From Hygrophila difformis (lineage: Eukaryota > Streptophyta > Magnoliopsida > Lamiales > Acanthaceae): 64,000 nucleotides of DNA. Made by a program: the position numbers and the translations under genes. The notes under the pieces were generated by a model, which had not been told where the DNA came from, did not search any database, and was given only the letters and a program-made list of their open reading frames with translations. This document shows, piece by piece, positions 1-9,929 of this stretch (its first letter is position 1; each line of letters opens with the position of its first letter). The stretch is from NCBI GenBank assembly GCA_030278955.1, contig JAOANR010000014.1, positions 32,687,453 to 32,751,452 on the forward strand. Direction: 5' to 3'.

Positions 1-290
1 GGATTATTAGCAGCTACCACAAAGCCTTCAGTTTTGCTTACACCTTCAGGACTTGTCACCTTTTGCAATCCAAAATTGTAATAGTAATTTTAAACACAGT
101 TCGCCATGGGCATCCATCCTCAATATCAAACTACCTTCGCTCTGTCACCATCTGAATCTCCACGCTATGTCCAAGTATCACCACTGAATTATGGCCCTAG
201 CTTCAAGGTGAGTTTGCAAACTTCTTACCTGCACAACAAAGCACCAATAACAAACAACACCATAAATTAATAGATTGTTTTGTGACACCC
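1..290. other. Flank left of the LINE, possible exon piece
   Basis: No transposon domain is visible here. On the plus strand a stretch starting after an AG near 104 stays open to a good splice donor (aag then gtgagt) at about 211-216. It would encode about 33 residues rich in Ser, Pro, Tyr and Gln (for example SPSESPRYVQVSPLNYGPSF). I do not recognise the protein. This may be an exon of an interrupted host gene whose intron received the LINE, or chance. The evidence is one splice site plus an open frame only. Confidence 0.2.
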
Positions 291-498
291 CTTCTCCTTT
301 TTTCATCACACACTTCAAATCCGAGGCCTAATATAATTCTACAAACAAAGAACCAGGCCACCAGCATCCCAAGATCTGCACCAGCCCCATGCTTGTGGAG
401 ATGACCCTGTTGCCCCCATTCTCGGGACAGGAGTATATACTACCGCAAACCTCCCCGACCGTCCTGCTCACTACCATCTCACCACAGAGTGACCAACG

Positions 499-3012
499 TT
501 AGAACCAAGCTTCGACCATGCCTTCACCATTTGCACCTCTCCCCGCCCAGTAGTCCGCTAATTCATTTCTTTCCCTCAAAACATGTTCCACCCTAATCAG
601 TCCCGCGCATCCCTTGATCGCCAAAATTGGTTCCAGAAGGTGATGCATCCTCCACGGAGCAGCTATCGATTCCTTTAACCACTTCACAACGTTCGACGAG
701 TCGCATTCAAAAATAATCTTTGGCAGGGGAAAACCTTGGTCGCGAAGTAGCACCTTACATACCCGATTAACTGCCATCAATTCAGCTGTGGATGAATCCG
801 CGTTACCAATACCATCAGACAATATGAAAATCACACGCCCCTCTTCATCCCGAATCACACCCCCAATGCCGGCCGGACCCGGGTTGCCTAACGAGGACCC
901 GTCTGTATTTATCTTCCACCATCCGCTCCATGGCCGCTCCCAAACAAGCCTCCCGCGAGGCTCCTTCACCTTCCGTCCACCCCTATGTATCACGCTCCCT
1001 GGGAAGTTCTCTTCAAGCCTACACAAACTCAAATCGCTACTTGGAAGATCCATCTTTCTCCATAAGCATACTCTCCACTTCACTTCATCCGCGGCTCCTC
1101 TAATATTAACTTCTTGATTTTTAAACACCACTCCATTTCTCATTTTCCATGTGGACCAAAATAACGCCAATCCGGTGAGTAGCCACACTTCCTTTTCCTC
1201 ATTCTTTAACTTCAGGGATAACCACCACTCTACCAGATTCGATGCCCTTCCAGGTTGTGCCCATGATACACCAAACCATCCCACCCCTCTGTACCACACT
1301 TCTTGTAACGTTTTGCATTGGCAAAACAGATGGTCAATAGTTTCCATTTCCAAACCGCAACATGGACAGCCCGCGTCGTCAGCCTGTAAACATCCCCTTT
1401 TTGCTAACAGCTCACGGACTGGTAGCGCTCCCTGGTAAATTTTCCACACCAACAATTTAAATTTCATTGGGCATTGGGCCTTCCACAGGAGCCTCCACAT
1501 CCATCGACTTTCTACCACCTTTTCATCCTCATTAGGTAGCCAGCAACTTCCTGTAGAGAATTGGCCGTTCCCCTCTTTTAGCCAGCTGACTTTATCAACA
1601 CCAAAACGACTGATAGTCTGTCCAGAAAGAATCCCCATCAGCCCGTTCCAAACCTCAGCTTCCCATCCGAACAGAGGTCTCCTCAAGGCAATTTCCCATC
1701 TCCATTCAAGCCCTTCCCATCTTCCGAACTCCGAGATGCACCCTATTTTGTTAACTGCTAAAGCAAAGATTCGGGGGAACCCCTCCCTCAACGACCTGCC
1801 ATCACTGGTCCAAGTGTCTTGCCAAAATCTTGTTTGTGCTCCGTTCCCAACTTGTATCTGGAAATTATCCCCAGTAGCCTGCGTCTCAGTTTCTTCCCAT
1901 GCTCGGGAAATATAAGCCCACAGAGATCTATCGTACACTATTTCTGGAATCAAAGGTGATCCATTATTGTAATATTTGGCATTTATCACTTTCTTCCACA
2001 ACGAAGACTCGTTCCCAAAGCGCCACCTCCACTTAAGCAATAGCACACTATTGAAACGCTGGACATCCCAAATATGCAAACCCCCATCTTCCTTGTGGCC
2101 GCATATAACATCCCATCTCGCAGTGTGCAATTTCCTTATTCCCTCTCGCTCATTAAAAAAAAAGCGTCTTTTCAATAGTTCCAACCTGTCTGCAACCGCT
2201 TTCGGTATTTTGAAGATCGACAAGAAGTACACCGGAAGACTACTTAGCACAGATTTTATCAAGCATAGTCTCCCTGCTTGAGAAAGCATTTTCCCCATCC
2301 ATCCGGCCAATCTTTTTTCAACTTTGTCTAGAATCGGATTCCACAACGCCGTTCCGTTTATCCTACCCCCGACGGGAACCCCCCGATATTTTAATGGCCA
2401 GCACCCTACATCACACCCAAAAAAATCTGCTGCCTCCCGTTCCAAATCTGGATTGCAATTAATTCCATAGAGCCTGCATTTACCATAGTTGACCTTGAGC
2501 CCAGTAGTTAGCGTCAAACACTTTAAAATCCTTTTTATGAGAATTATCTGCTCCAATTCTCCCTCACAAAAAATGATTGTGTCGTCTGCGTATTGCAGGT
2601 GAGATACCACAGGACCCCCATCCCCGGCCATCAAACCCCTTAACAGTCCCTCCTCCGCAGCTTTAACTAATAACCGGTTCAATACTTTTGCCACCAACAC
2701 AAAGAGGTACGGAGACAATGGATCGCCTTGACGTAGGCCTTTTTGTAACTTAAAAAATTTGGAAGGAGATCCGTTTACTAGTACCGCAGCCGAAGCGGTT
2801 TTAATGCATTCCTTGAGCCACAAAATCCACTTATTCCCAAAATTCATTCCCTCCAAAATTCTAAATAGAGCTTCCCACGAAACATTGTCGTACGCTTTTG
2901 CAAAGTCGAGTTTCAATACAAAACCCCGTCTCCCAGAAGCCTTTGCTGACTGTATTACCTCCGCTGCGATTAAGATGCCATCGAGAATTTGCCTCCCTTT
3001 TACAAAAGCCAT
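499..3012 (-). pseudogene. LINE ORF2, 3' part: RT, zinc-binding domain, RNase H
   Basis: This 837-codon frame carries the main part of the L1 reverse transcriptase. Visible blocks are FVLKLDFAKAYD near residue 30, LRQGDPLSPYLF near 92, and the catalytic YADD near 141. A zf-RVT region follows around residues 480-570 with the cysteines of GCPCCG and HLFCQC. A C-terminal RNase H domain begins at WWKINTDGSSLGNPG near residue 698 and keeps the acidic residues TDG, AEL and ECDS. Target-primed reverse transcription in the nucleus is the known role of the family. The frame is separated from the endonuclease part by a frameshift near 3000-3012: reading continues perfectly in another frame, as expected from loss of one base. 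Its internal ATG at 3012 is not a native start. Confidence 0.9.
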
Positions 3013-4640
3013 CTGGCTGCCCCCACGAGTCTTTCCAGTGTTTCTTGCATTCTGTTTGCTAGCACCTTTGCCACAATCTTGTAAATGCTCCCGACGAGTG
3101 AGATAGGTCGGTAGTCTCCAAAATCCCTCGGATTTTCCACCTTTGGAATGAGTGTTATGAATGACTCTCCAATCTCTCTGGGAAATTTACCTTCATTCTC
3201 TAATTTGCAAAAAACATCCATCACATCCCCCTTGATGATGTCCCAATATTTCTTGAAGAAACTCAAGTTAAAACCATCGGGGCCCGGTGCCTTATTGCCG
3301 TCACAATTCCAAATGACCGCTCTCACTTCCTCCTCTGATATGCTCCTGCTTATCCAACTTACATCTGCTTCTCCCAACTTATTCAGTCCAAGATTGTCTA
3401 CCGAAAATACTTCCTCCGATTGTTTAGTAAACATGGCCTTGAAATATGCAAAAGCCAATTCTTTAACAGCCCTTGGATCATCAATTAGTACTTCCTCATT
3501 GCGGACTGACCCGATGAAATTCCTTCTTCGGTTTATGGCTGTTATCGTATGGAAGAAACGTGTGTTTCGGTCCCCATCTTTCAACCAGCAGACTCTTGAT
3601 TTCTGCCACCACCGTCTTTCTTCGGACAACAACACCTCCTTCAGCTCCGCTTTCTTTACCCTCCATGAAATCATCGCCTCATCTGATGCATTATTCCTCT
3701 GAAAATTGTCCTCAATGTTCCTGATCTCCTCCGTCAATTTTTTTATCCGAGAATCTAGAGCCTCTGCACTGTATCCCTCCCAATTTCGGATGATATTTTT
3801 TAAGCCACTAAGCTTCCCGACCACTCCACTCCTCCTGCCCGTCCCCTCTGACACCCATGCCTCACGGACAAGATCTGAGAAACCCCTCTCGGCCATCCAA
3901 TAGTTGTAGAATCTGAACGGTTTGTGGCCCCAAGATTTTTCAGTAATTTCCAAGCTGACTGGATAATGATCCGATAATATAGTGTCACACCTTCTTTGGA
4001 CTAATATCCCTGCCAGCGATAGCCACCCCGGAGAAATTAGAAATCTGTCTAGCCGACTGCATGCCCTCCCGCCCCTACCATACCATGTAAAAAGCCCCTC
4101 CTCCATGGGGAGATCCACCAACCCCAGATGATCGATAAGCCCCCTGAAATCCCTCAACGACCCCATATCCTCACTGGATCCTACCCTCTCGCTCACGTCA
4201 CTCACAGCATTAAAATCGCCAAATAGACACCAATGTTCTCCGTTGTCACAATCAAACTTGTATGCAAAGAGATCCCATAACGCAGCCCTATCCCTCCTAT
4301 CGTTCGGAGCATGAATACAAACCAAATTAACCTCCCCACTAATACCCCTAACGCTGCCCTTAATCCACAAAAAGCTGTGAGCTTTTTCAACCACATTAAA
4401 CACTCCCCTGTCTCCGTCCCATACTATCATAAGTCCTCCGGCATTGCCCACGGCTGGCTGGACACAATACCCGCAATTCCTCGAACCCCAAAGTCGATAA
4501 ATTAGACGTTCTCGAATATTTTCCATTTTTGTCTCCTGGAAGCCAACTACCAACGGCTTATTTTTCTTCAACAGGCGAACTACTGCCCTCCGACGAACCC
4601 CCCCATTTAGCCCCCTCAAATTACTAGTTATAATCCACAT
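3000..4640 (-). pseudogene. LINE ORF2, 5' part: endonuclease and RT start
   Basis: This 546-codon frame starts at an ATG (4638-4640) 41 bp after the ORF1 stop. Its first 230 residues are an exonuclease-endonuclease-phosphatase domain that nicks target DNA. Visible motifs are NLRGL near residue 7, QETK near 35, GDFNAVSD near 141 and SDHYPV near 223. The RT begins with KAPGPDGFNLSFFKKYW around residue 448 and IPKVENPRDFGDYRPISL around 495. The frame then runs out of register near 3000, and its last residues (about eight) are nonsense. The remaining RT continues in the neighbouring frame. Apart from this frameshift the domain looks intact. Confidence 0.9.
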
Positions 4641-4681
4641 CTAATCTGAGGATACCCAACAACGCCTCCTTCCAGCCCGCC

Positions 4682-6838
4682 CTACACCGACTCCTCCCGA
4701 ATTCTGTCTAAAATCTCCACCCGCCCCTTTAGGTTCCCTAGTCCCAATTTATTTGCCAATACCAGAATCTCCTCCGCCTCTTCAAAATCTACAAGCTTGA
4801 CCCCATTACCCATCCGAACAGTAGTGAATTGTAGTTTTGCAAACCCATCATCATCTCTTATATTGACTTTCTGCAACTTGTTACGATTTTTACCACCCTT
4901 CCGACTGGCCTTCCTCCCTCTCTTCTTGCCCCCGTACCCTGGATATTTCCTAGCCGACATAACCCTCGCCAAAACATCCTTAACCCGCCTGACTTCTTCC
5001 GGATCTTCAGATTCACTTCCATCTCCATTTGAACAGCGCCTCCTCCGATTAAACTCCTCTCCGATACCCTTCTCGTTGTTTAGCCCGTTAGAGTTATCTC
5101 TATCCGATGAAGTCAATCTTTCCCCCATCTCTTCCCCTCCGAACCCTATTTTATCTGCCACCCCCTTCCGATCTACACTTAGAGCATTAGGTTCCAAGGA
5201 ATTTTCGCCAAACCCCGTACTGATTTGTTCTCTTTCCACTCTTGTGATAACTGGGCTCTCAGATATGTGAATAGAAATATCCCTACTGGGCTCCAGAGTC
5301 CTTGGGCTCGGAGCGTTATGTTCCTCTAACCTTTCAAGAGGCCCAATGCGATTTGGGCTGCAGTCCGGTCCGGAAACATACCCCAAATCCCCAATCGCTA
5401 CTGCTGTAGGCCCATCATCGTTTGACAATCCATTCTTTGGTACCCTGCTTGTTTCTCGATCCTCTCGTTCATCTGCATAGCTATCTGTAATCTCTTGGAG
5501 ACAAACTCCATTCCCTGAATTAATGCTATCCCAAAAGAGATTCTTTCGTATAGTCGGTTCCGATCCCCCATGCACTACTTTAGTTTGTTTCACTTCCCCA
5601 CAACCCACACTCCGGGACCTCATATCCATCTCGGACTCCGGCTGGCCTTCAGCTAATTCCGACACCTCCGTCCTCCTCACCTCCACCTCCAGCGGTCTAT
5701 CTTCCATGACCTCAACCGGTTCAACGACGGGCTCGCAGAAGTTTGCTACCACTCGGATAGATGTTGATAGATCACCAATCTGGATCACCTTCACCGATGG
5801 CACATTACCAACGTCCTCCAAGGCCACCAGTAAACGAGCTCTATCCACCCTCTTCTTCTCCTTCGTGTCTCTGTCAAGTTTAATCACCCTTCCCCATCCT
5901 TTTGAGATACGATCAAAGTTTTCTTCACTCCAGGCTTCAAACGGTAAACCATACACGTGTACCCAAACTAATATTTTGCGGGGCAATACTCCCTTTTCCC
6001 ATTTCCTCTTCCAAGCTATCAACCTCCGGTCATTTTGGTCCGATAAGAATTTGTTCATTGCCTCCATGAGACTAAACTCTACCATCACCGTCTTCCCTCC
6101 CCCGTATATAATCTCTTTACACTCCTTATATTCACCGTAAGCCCAATCCTGGAACTCCATCATGTTTTCCAGCTCCCTCAATTCCACCACCGCCGACCGT
6201 TGCAACCTTTCTACCTCCTCCTGGACTTCATTCAGCTGGACGACCTCTACAGCCCTCCCCCCGCCGGTACTGCCACCCCTTCCACCTTTAATCACTTCTG
6301 CATACGAACGTTCATCCCTCCATGCATGTGCATGTTGGTTGGGCAGTTTTGCTATTGTCTCGACGGTACTCGAACCTCTTCTTACCCAATTTGGCCTGCT
6401 TCTCCTACTGGTTACATCTCCACCAATGGGCTTGCTCTTTCTTGGGAACGCCCAGTGAACCCTCAATGTTCTACCCATCCAATCCTTCCCATTCAATGCC
6501 CGAATAATTTTTTCAGCCTCATCCTTGCTGCGGACTCTAACGAATCCAAATTTAAATCCCTTTTCCGGCCATCGTCTTGCCGGTATGAACCAGTCGCACA
6601 CTTTGGCCGTCTTATCTATATAGCCTATCAATTCTCTTATGTTCGAACTAACCGGAATGTTCCCCACGAAAACCCCTGAAAAGCTGTATCTGTGTTTACC
6701 TACCCCTCCATTTACAGCCCTCGCACTTGCGTGGTTCCGTTGACTCACTCCCCTATCAACGAAAGCTTTTCCCTCTTGCTCCCTCCTACATGCCGTTTCC
6801 TGCTCTCCCCTCCGCGAAGTCCCCTCCGGCACGCTCAA
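4682..6838 (-). CDS. LINE ORF1, RNA-binding protein
   Basis: This 718-codon frame holds an N-terminal RRM (about residues 48-135) with RNP-like blocks GVFVGNIP and GFKFGFVRVR. A region typical of plant LINE ORF1 and DUF4283-like proteins follows (KILVWVHVYGLPFEAW, then RARLLVALEDVG). Next comes a long hydrophilic acidic part and a basic C-terminus (GGKKRGRKASRKGGKNR). The family's role is RNA chaperone in the ribonucleoprotein particle. The frame has no ATG at its start: the 5' end reads TTG, and the first in-frame ATG is inside the RRM near residue 121. Either the original start was lost by 5' truncation or translation would begin at a non-ATG codon. No internal stops are seen. Confidence 0.8.
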   Translation of the reverse strand: MSVPEGTSRRGEQETACRREQEGKAFVDRGVSQRNHASARAVNGGVGKHRYSFSGVFVGNIPVSSNIRELIGYIDKTAKVCDWFIPARRWPEKGFKFGFVRVRSKDEAEKIIRALNGKDWMGRTLRVHWAFPRKSKPIGGDVTSRRSRPNWVRRGSSTVETIAKLPNQHAHAWRDERSYAEVIKGGRGGSTGGGRAVEVVQLNEVQEEVERLQRSAVVELRELENMMEFQDWAYGEYKECKEIIYGGGKTVMVEFSLMEAMNKFLSDQNDRRLIAWKRKWEKGVLPRKILVWVHVYGLPFEAWSEENFDRISKGWGRVIKLDRDTKEKKRVDRARLLVALEDVGNVPSVKVIQIGDLSTSIRVVANFCEPVVEPVEVMEDRPLEVEVRRTEVSELAEGQPESEMDMRSRSVGCGEVKQTKVVHGGSEPTIRKNLFWDSINSGNGVCLQEITDSYADEREDRETSRVPKNGLSNDDGPTAVAIGDLGYVSGPDCSPNRIGPLERLEEHNAPSPRTLEPSRDISIHISESPVITRVEREQISTGFGENSLEPNALSVDRKGVADKIGFGGEEMGERLTSSDRDNSNGLNNEKGIGEEFNRRRRCSNGDGSESEDPEEVRRVKDVLARVMSARKYPGYGGKKRGRKASRKGGKNRNKLQKVNIRDDDGFAKLQFTTVRMGNGVKLVDFEEAEEILVLANKLGLGNLKGRVEILDRIREESV

Positions 6839-6877
6839 TCTCTCCCCTCCGCGAAGACCCCTCCGGCACGCTCGAAT
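6803..6877. repeat. Two 37 bp direct repeats at the LINE 5' end
   Basis: The unit begins ctctcccctccgcgaag, continues cccctccggcacgctc, and occurs twice head to tail at 6803 and 6840 with one internal substitution and one inserted base near the end. It lies exactly at the junction between the start of LINE ORF1 and the pararetrovirus sequence. It may be the remains of 5' UTR monomers or a duplication made during 5'-end integration. Confidence 0.75.
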
Positions 6878-6883
6878 GAATAG

Positions 6884-7178
6884 TACAGAGTATATGTTGG
6901 TAATGTCATTTGGACTAAAGAATGAACCAGCTATATTTCATTAAAAAATGGATAAGATATTTAAACCATACCAAAAGTTTGTTTTGGTATACATTGATGA
7001 TATCCTAGTATTTTTAAAAAAAAAAGTACTGAACATATGAGTCATCTTGACACAGTGTTTAGATTATTTGAAAAAAATGGAATAATCATCTCAAAGAAAA
7101 AAATGGAAATCAACAAAACTAAAATAGCATTTCTTGGAGCAGAAATTGGAAAAGGAAAAATAAAACTCCAAGATCATA
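6884..7178 (+). pseudogene. Endogenous caulimovirid, reverse transcriptase fragment
   Basis: Plus-strand frames resemble the C-terminal half of a Caulimoviridae (pararetrovirus) reverse transcriptase. FGLKN lies near 6910, the catalytic YIDD block at 6990-7001, and an FLGAEIG block near 7130. At least one in-frame stop (after 6940) and a frameshift near 7017-7025 break it. The fragment starts abruptly in mid-RT at the LINE junction; no upstream viral sequence is seen left of the LINE. It is a relic and is described only as such. Confidence 0.85.
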
Positions 7179-7709
7179 TTGCAAAAAAAGGCTATTGAAT
7201 TTACTGATAAAATGGAAGATACAAAACTATTACAACAATTCTTAGGATTGATTAATTATGCTAGACCATACATTAAATACTTATCCTCATTAACAGGATC
7301 ACTATGTAATAAATTTGGGGAAAATGGTCAAAGGTATTTTAACCAAGAAGATGTAAAAAATGTACAAAAAATTAAAGAAGCACTAAAAACACTCCCAGAA
7401 TTGGTCTTGCCAGAAGATAGTGATTATCTTATCGTGCAAACTGATGGATCACGTGAAGGATGGGGAGCTATCCTTTTGAGAAAAAAGGATGTTTACTCAC
7501 CTAAAAGTAAAGAAGAAATTTGCCAATATACATCAGGAAAATATAGAGAAAAGGGTAATCTTTCTTCAATAGATGAAGAACTGTTGGCAATAAAATATGC
7601 ACTTGATAAGTTTGAACTGTTTCTAAAAGGAAAATCGGGATTCACAGTGAGGACTGATTGTGAAACCATAGTAAAATTTCATAGCCAACTCCAAGAAAAA
7701 GGTCAATGA
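7179..7709 (+). pseudogene. Endogenous caulimovirid, RT end and RNase H
   Basis: This 176-codon open stretch continues the viral polymerase. It covers the RT connection region (LQQFLGLINYARPYI near residue 20) followed by an RNase H domain with the catalytic acidic residues in VQTDGS (about residue 88), IDEELLA and RTDCE. The family makes its DNA genome from an RNA intermediate with this enzyme. The stretch ends early at a stop, and the normal C-terminus trails off in broken frames to about 7900. There are no signs of function. Confidence 0.85.
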
Positions 7710-8039
7710 CTAGGAGAAGGTAATTAAATTTTACAGATTTTATTGGCCAAAAGGGCTACAAAATAAAATTTGAACATTTTAAAGGCTAATAAGATTGCTG
7801 ACATATTATCTAGAATCCTGATTAAAGAAAGAAAAAAACCATTATATGATATTGAATTTAAAAATGAATTAATTGATGATTGTATGAAAATTATGAGGAA
7901 AAATATAAACTAAAATGGGATCAACTTTATAGAGAGGACTGGAATATTGAAAATTAAATAATATTGTTACAGGAATGGCAGAAAACTCCTAGAAAAACTC
8001 TCTGAAAACCAGTAATGAAATGGAGTAAAAAATACAGGA
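7710..8039 (+). pseudogene. Decayed end of the viral polymerase gene
   Basis: AT-rich sequence with short broken plus-strand frames still resembles the end of a caulimovirid RNase H region (for example a KIADILSR-like block near 7793-7815). Several stops and frameshifts are present. No separate gene is visible. Confidence 0.5.
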
Positions 8040-8429
8040 ATGGTCAAAATCCCAGAGGGATATTACACAATCCCTTCTAAAATCATCTTTCCAGAAGGGA
8101 AGAAAAAAGATAAACTCCCAGAAAAAGGAGTGAAAATCTGCTTTAGTAAAAGAGCAGAAACTGATAATAATGTAGAACTAATTTTATTTGATAACATGAA
8201 GTACAGGCCTATTACAGGGTTGAATTACACAGAGGAACAGATCTGCCTTTGTGATAACATCTGGAGAGCATCTTTCGACAAAAGCAACAGCAGGTATATT
8301 GTTACTTGTCTCTCTGCTCTAAGTATGTATTTCCAGAAATTCAACAACATAAAAGTATTTTTATATTATGTAGACTTTGAAGGCTATAAATGTAATACCC
8401 CAGATTTTTATCAACGTCCAAAGGAATAA
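8040..8429 (+). pseudogene. Endogenous virus ORF downstream of pol, 5' part
   Basis: This 129-codon open frame lies 330 bp after the RNase H block with the same AT-rich codon use as the viral polymerase. I do not recognise a domain. By position (after pol, before the genomic promoter) it could be the N-terminal part of an ORF VI-like inclusion-body or transactivator protein of Caulimoviridae, but this rests on location only. Its end coincides with the insertion of an LTR at about 8431, and viral-looking sequence resumes at 17610. Confidence 0.5.
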
Positions 8430-8430
8430 A

Positions 8431-9929
8431 ATTTATTCCGATCAATGTCGAAATATCTCCGAGAAGAAGAAAATAATTTATCACAATAAATTATTGCTCG
8501 GAAATGAAACGCCGATAGATTCAAAATTCAAAATGGAATAAAAGAGGGAAAGGAAACCCGAAGACATTCCATGAATTGAGTCAAAATAATTGGAATTAAA
8601 TTCAAGAAGGAAAAGAATTTTAATTCCAAGAACCCGTAAAGTCGGAAGAAATTTAATTACACAAGTTATTGCGCGGGAGGCAAAAGACGACGAATTGGAA
8701 GCCGACGAACCCGAGACCAACGGACTTAAGATTTCAAACATGAAATTCATTTGAGTCGAGATAAATTTAAGATAAGAATTTATGATCCGAGAATGACCCG
8801 AAAAATCGAGCCCGAAAACGTAGGTGGACAGAAGTCCGAAAGAGAGGAGAAAAGGCCCGACGGGATCGCACGGCCCAGTCCGGACGCACAGCCCAGACCA
8901 GGCCACGCGCTCTCCGTGCGGGGTTTGGCCTAACCCCGCGCCAACCACACAGGCAGCTGTACTTGACGCGTTTATGCGATTTTCTTGCCAAAAATTCGAC
9001 CCTCCACTATGGAAACTCAATCACAATCGGAGGGAAAGGATTGTGGACGACTTATGGCTGATCCTAACATCCAAAAACACATGATTTCAGATTCCATTCA
9101 CTCTCATTAGACCTCATTTTCTCTCCTTTGTTCATCCAATCAAAAACCCCAAGTTCTTGAGTTGTGCTTCACTTCCAACGAGCAAACCGGAGCAAGAAGG
9201 ACGTGGAGAGGAAGTGTTCAGACCCTAGATAGTGGTAAGATGAAGTCTTGAACTTCGTTTCATAGTTTTCGTCGGATTTAGATTCTAACTTATGGTTTTT
9301 ATTCTCAAAAACACAAATCGGAGCCAAAGGAAGAAGAATCGACTTGAGGAGATTCGTTCGTGATATCCCGTGGATTCCGGACGACCCCGTGACCTCCTAG
9401 ATATCATCTCCACTGTAAGTTAATGCTTACTTGGTTTTGGGTGACATAAAATGCAACCAAACATAGAGATTTAGTAACTCTAAAATCTGTCAACACGAAA
9501 AACCCTCGGCGCAGCGATTTGGTGCGAATTTTTCGAACCCTTAAAACTGCTCAAACGGAAAAACTTAAAACATGAAAAACGTTCCTAAGAAATAGATCTA
9601 GTTCTTGTAAAATTTTCATAATTTTTCATTGCGTTTTGTTATCCAAAAACGGCCGAGAACCAACCTGCCTTGAGATTCGAACTTGGAACTGTGACAGATT
9701 TGAAATCGAACCAAAACTCCTATTTCGAGAGTTCAAACCGAAAAACTCAAAACTACACTTTTAATCCTAACACATAAATCTAGGTTGTGTAAAAATTTCA
9801 AGCATTTTCGTCAATGTTTGCTATTTCAAATCGCATCAAACATAAACTGCCTTTATAAGACTTTTCGAAATCTGATTGTGAACATATCCGAACTTGATGA
9901 GAATGTTTCTATGTTTTCTAGTCTGATTT
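8431..9929 (+). mobile_element. Chromovirus-type solo LTR (E), left part
   Basis: From about 8570 this is the reverse complement of the LTR of element A (compare 8600-8700 with 22380-22500, and 8830-8900 with 22190-22270), so E is in plus orientation. Its left edge is unclear: 8431-8570 has no match in A's LTR and no TG start is obvious. The right part of the same LTR is at 15905-17604, after the nested element. The pentamer ataaa occurs just left of 8431 and again at 17605, a possible target duplication. No gypsy internal region adjoins either side, so it is best read as a solo LTR inserted into the viral copy. Confidence 0.7.

Larger units (their letters stand above)
290..6877 (-). mobile_element. 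L1-type LINE, nearly full length
   Basis: This is a non-LTR retrotransposon on the minus strand with the plant L1 layout. ORF1 (RRM domain) is at 4682-6838 and ORF2 at 499-4640, with a 41 bp spacer. The 3' untranslated region lies at about 290-498. No long poly(A) is visible; there are only six T on the plus strand near 299, so the 3' edge is approximate. The 5' edge shows two 37 bp direct repeats (6803-6839 and 6840-6876) and then abuts endogenous pararetrovirus sequence. I found no convincing target-site duplication. Coding damage is light (one frameshift in ORF2 and no ATG at the start of ORF1), so the copy is fairly young but probably not autonomous. Confidence 0.9.

Noticed and set aside
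788..6883. Plus-strand open frames across the LINE
   Set aside because: They are antisense shadows of the LINE ORFs, Ser/Pro-rich and without domains.
8481..9084. Open frames on both strands of LTR E, left part
   Set aside because: The same sequence is LTR in A, B and D, where the frames are not conserved.
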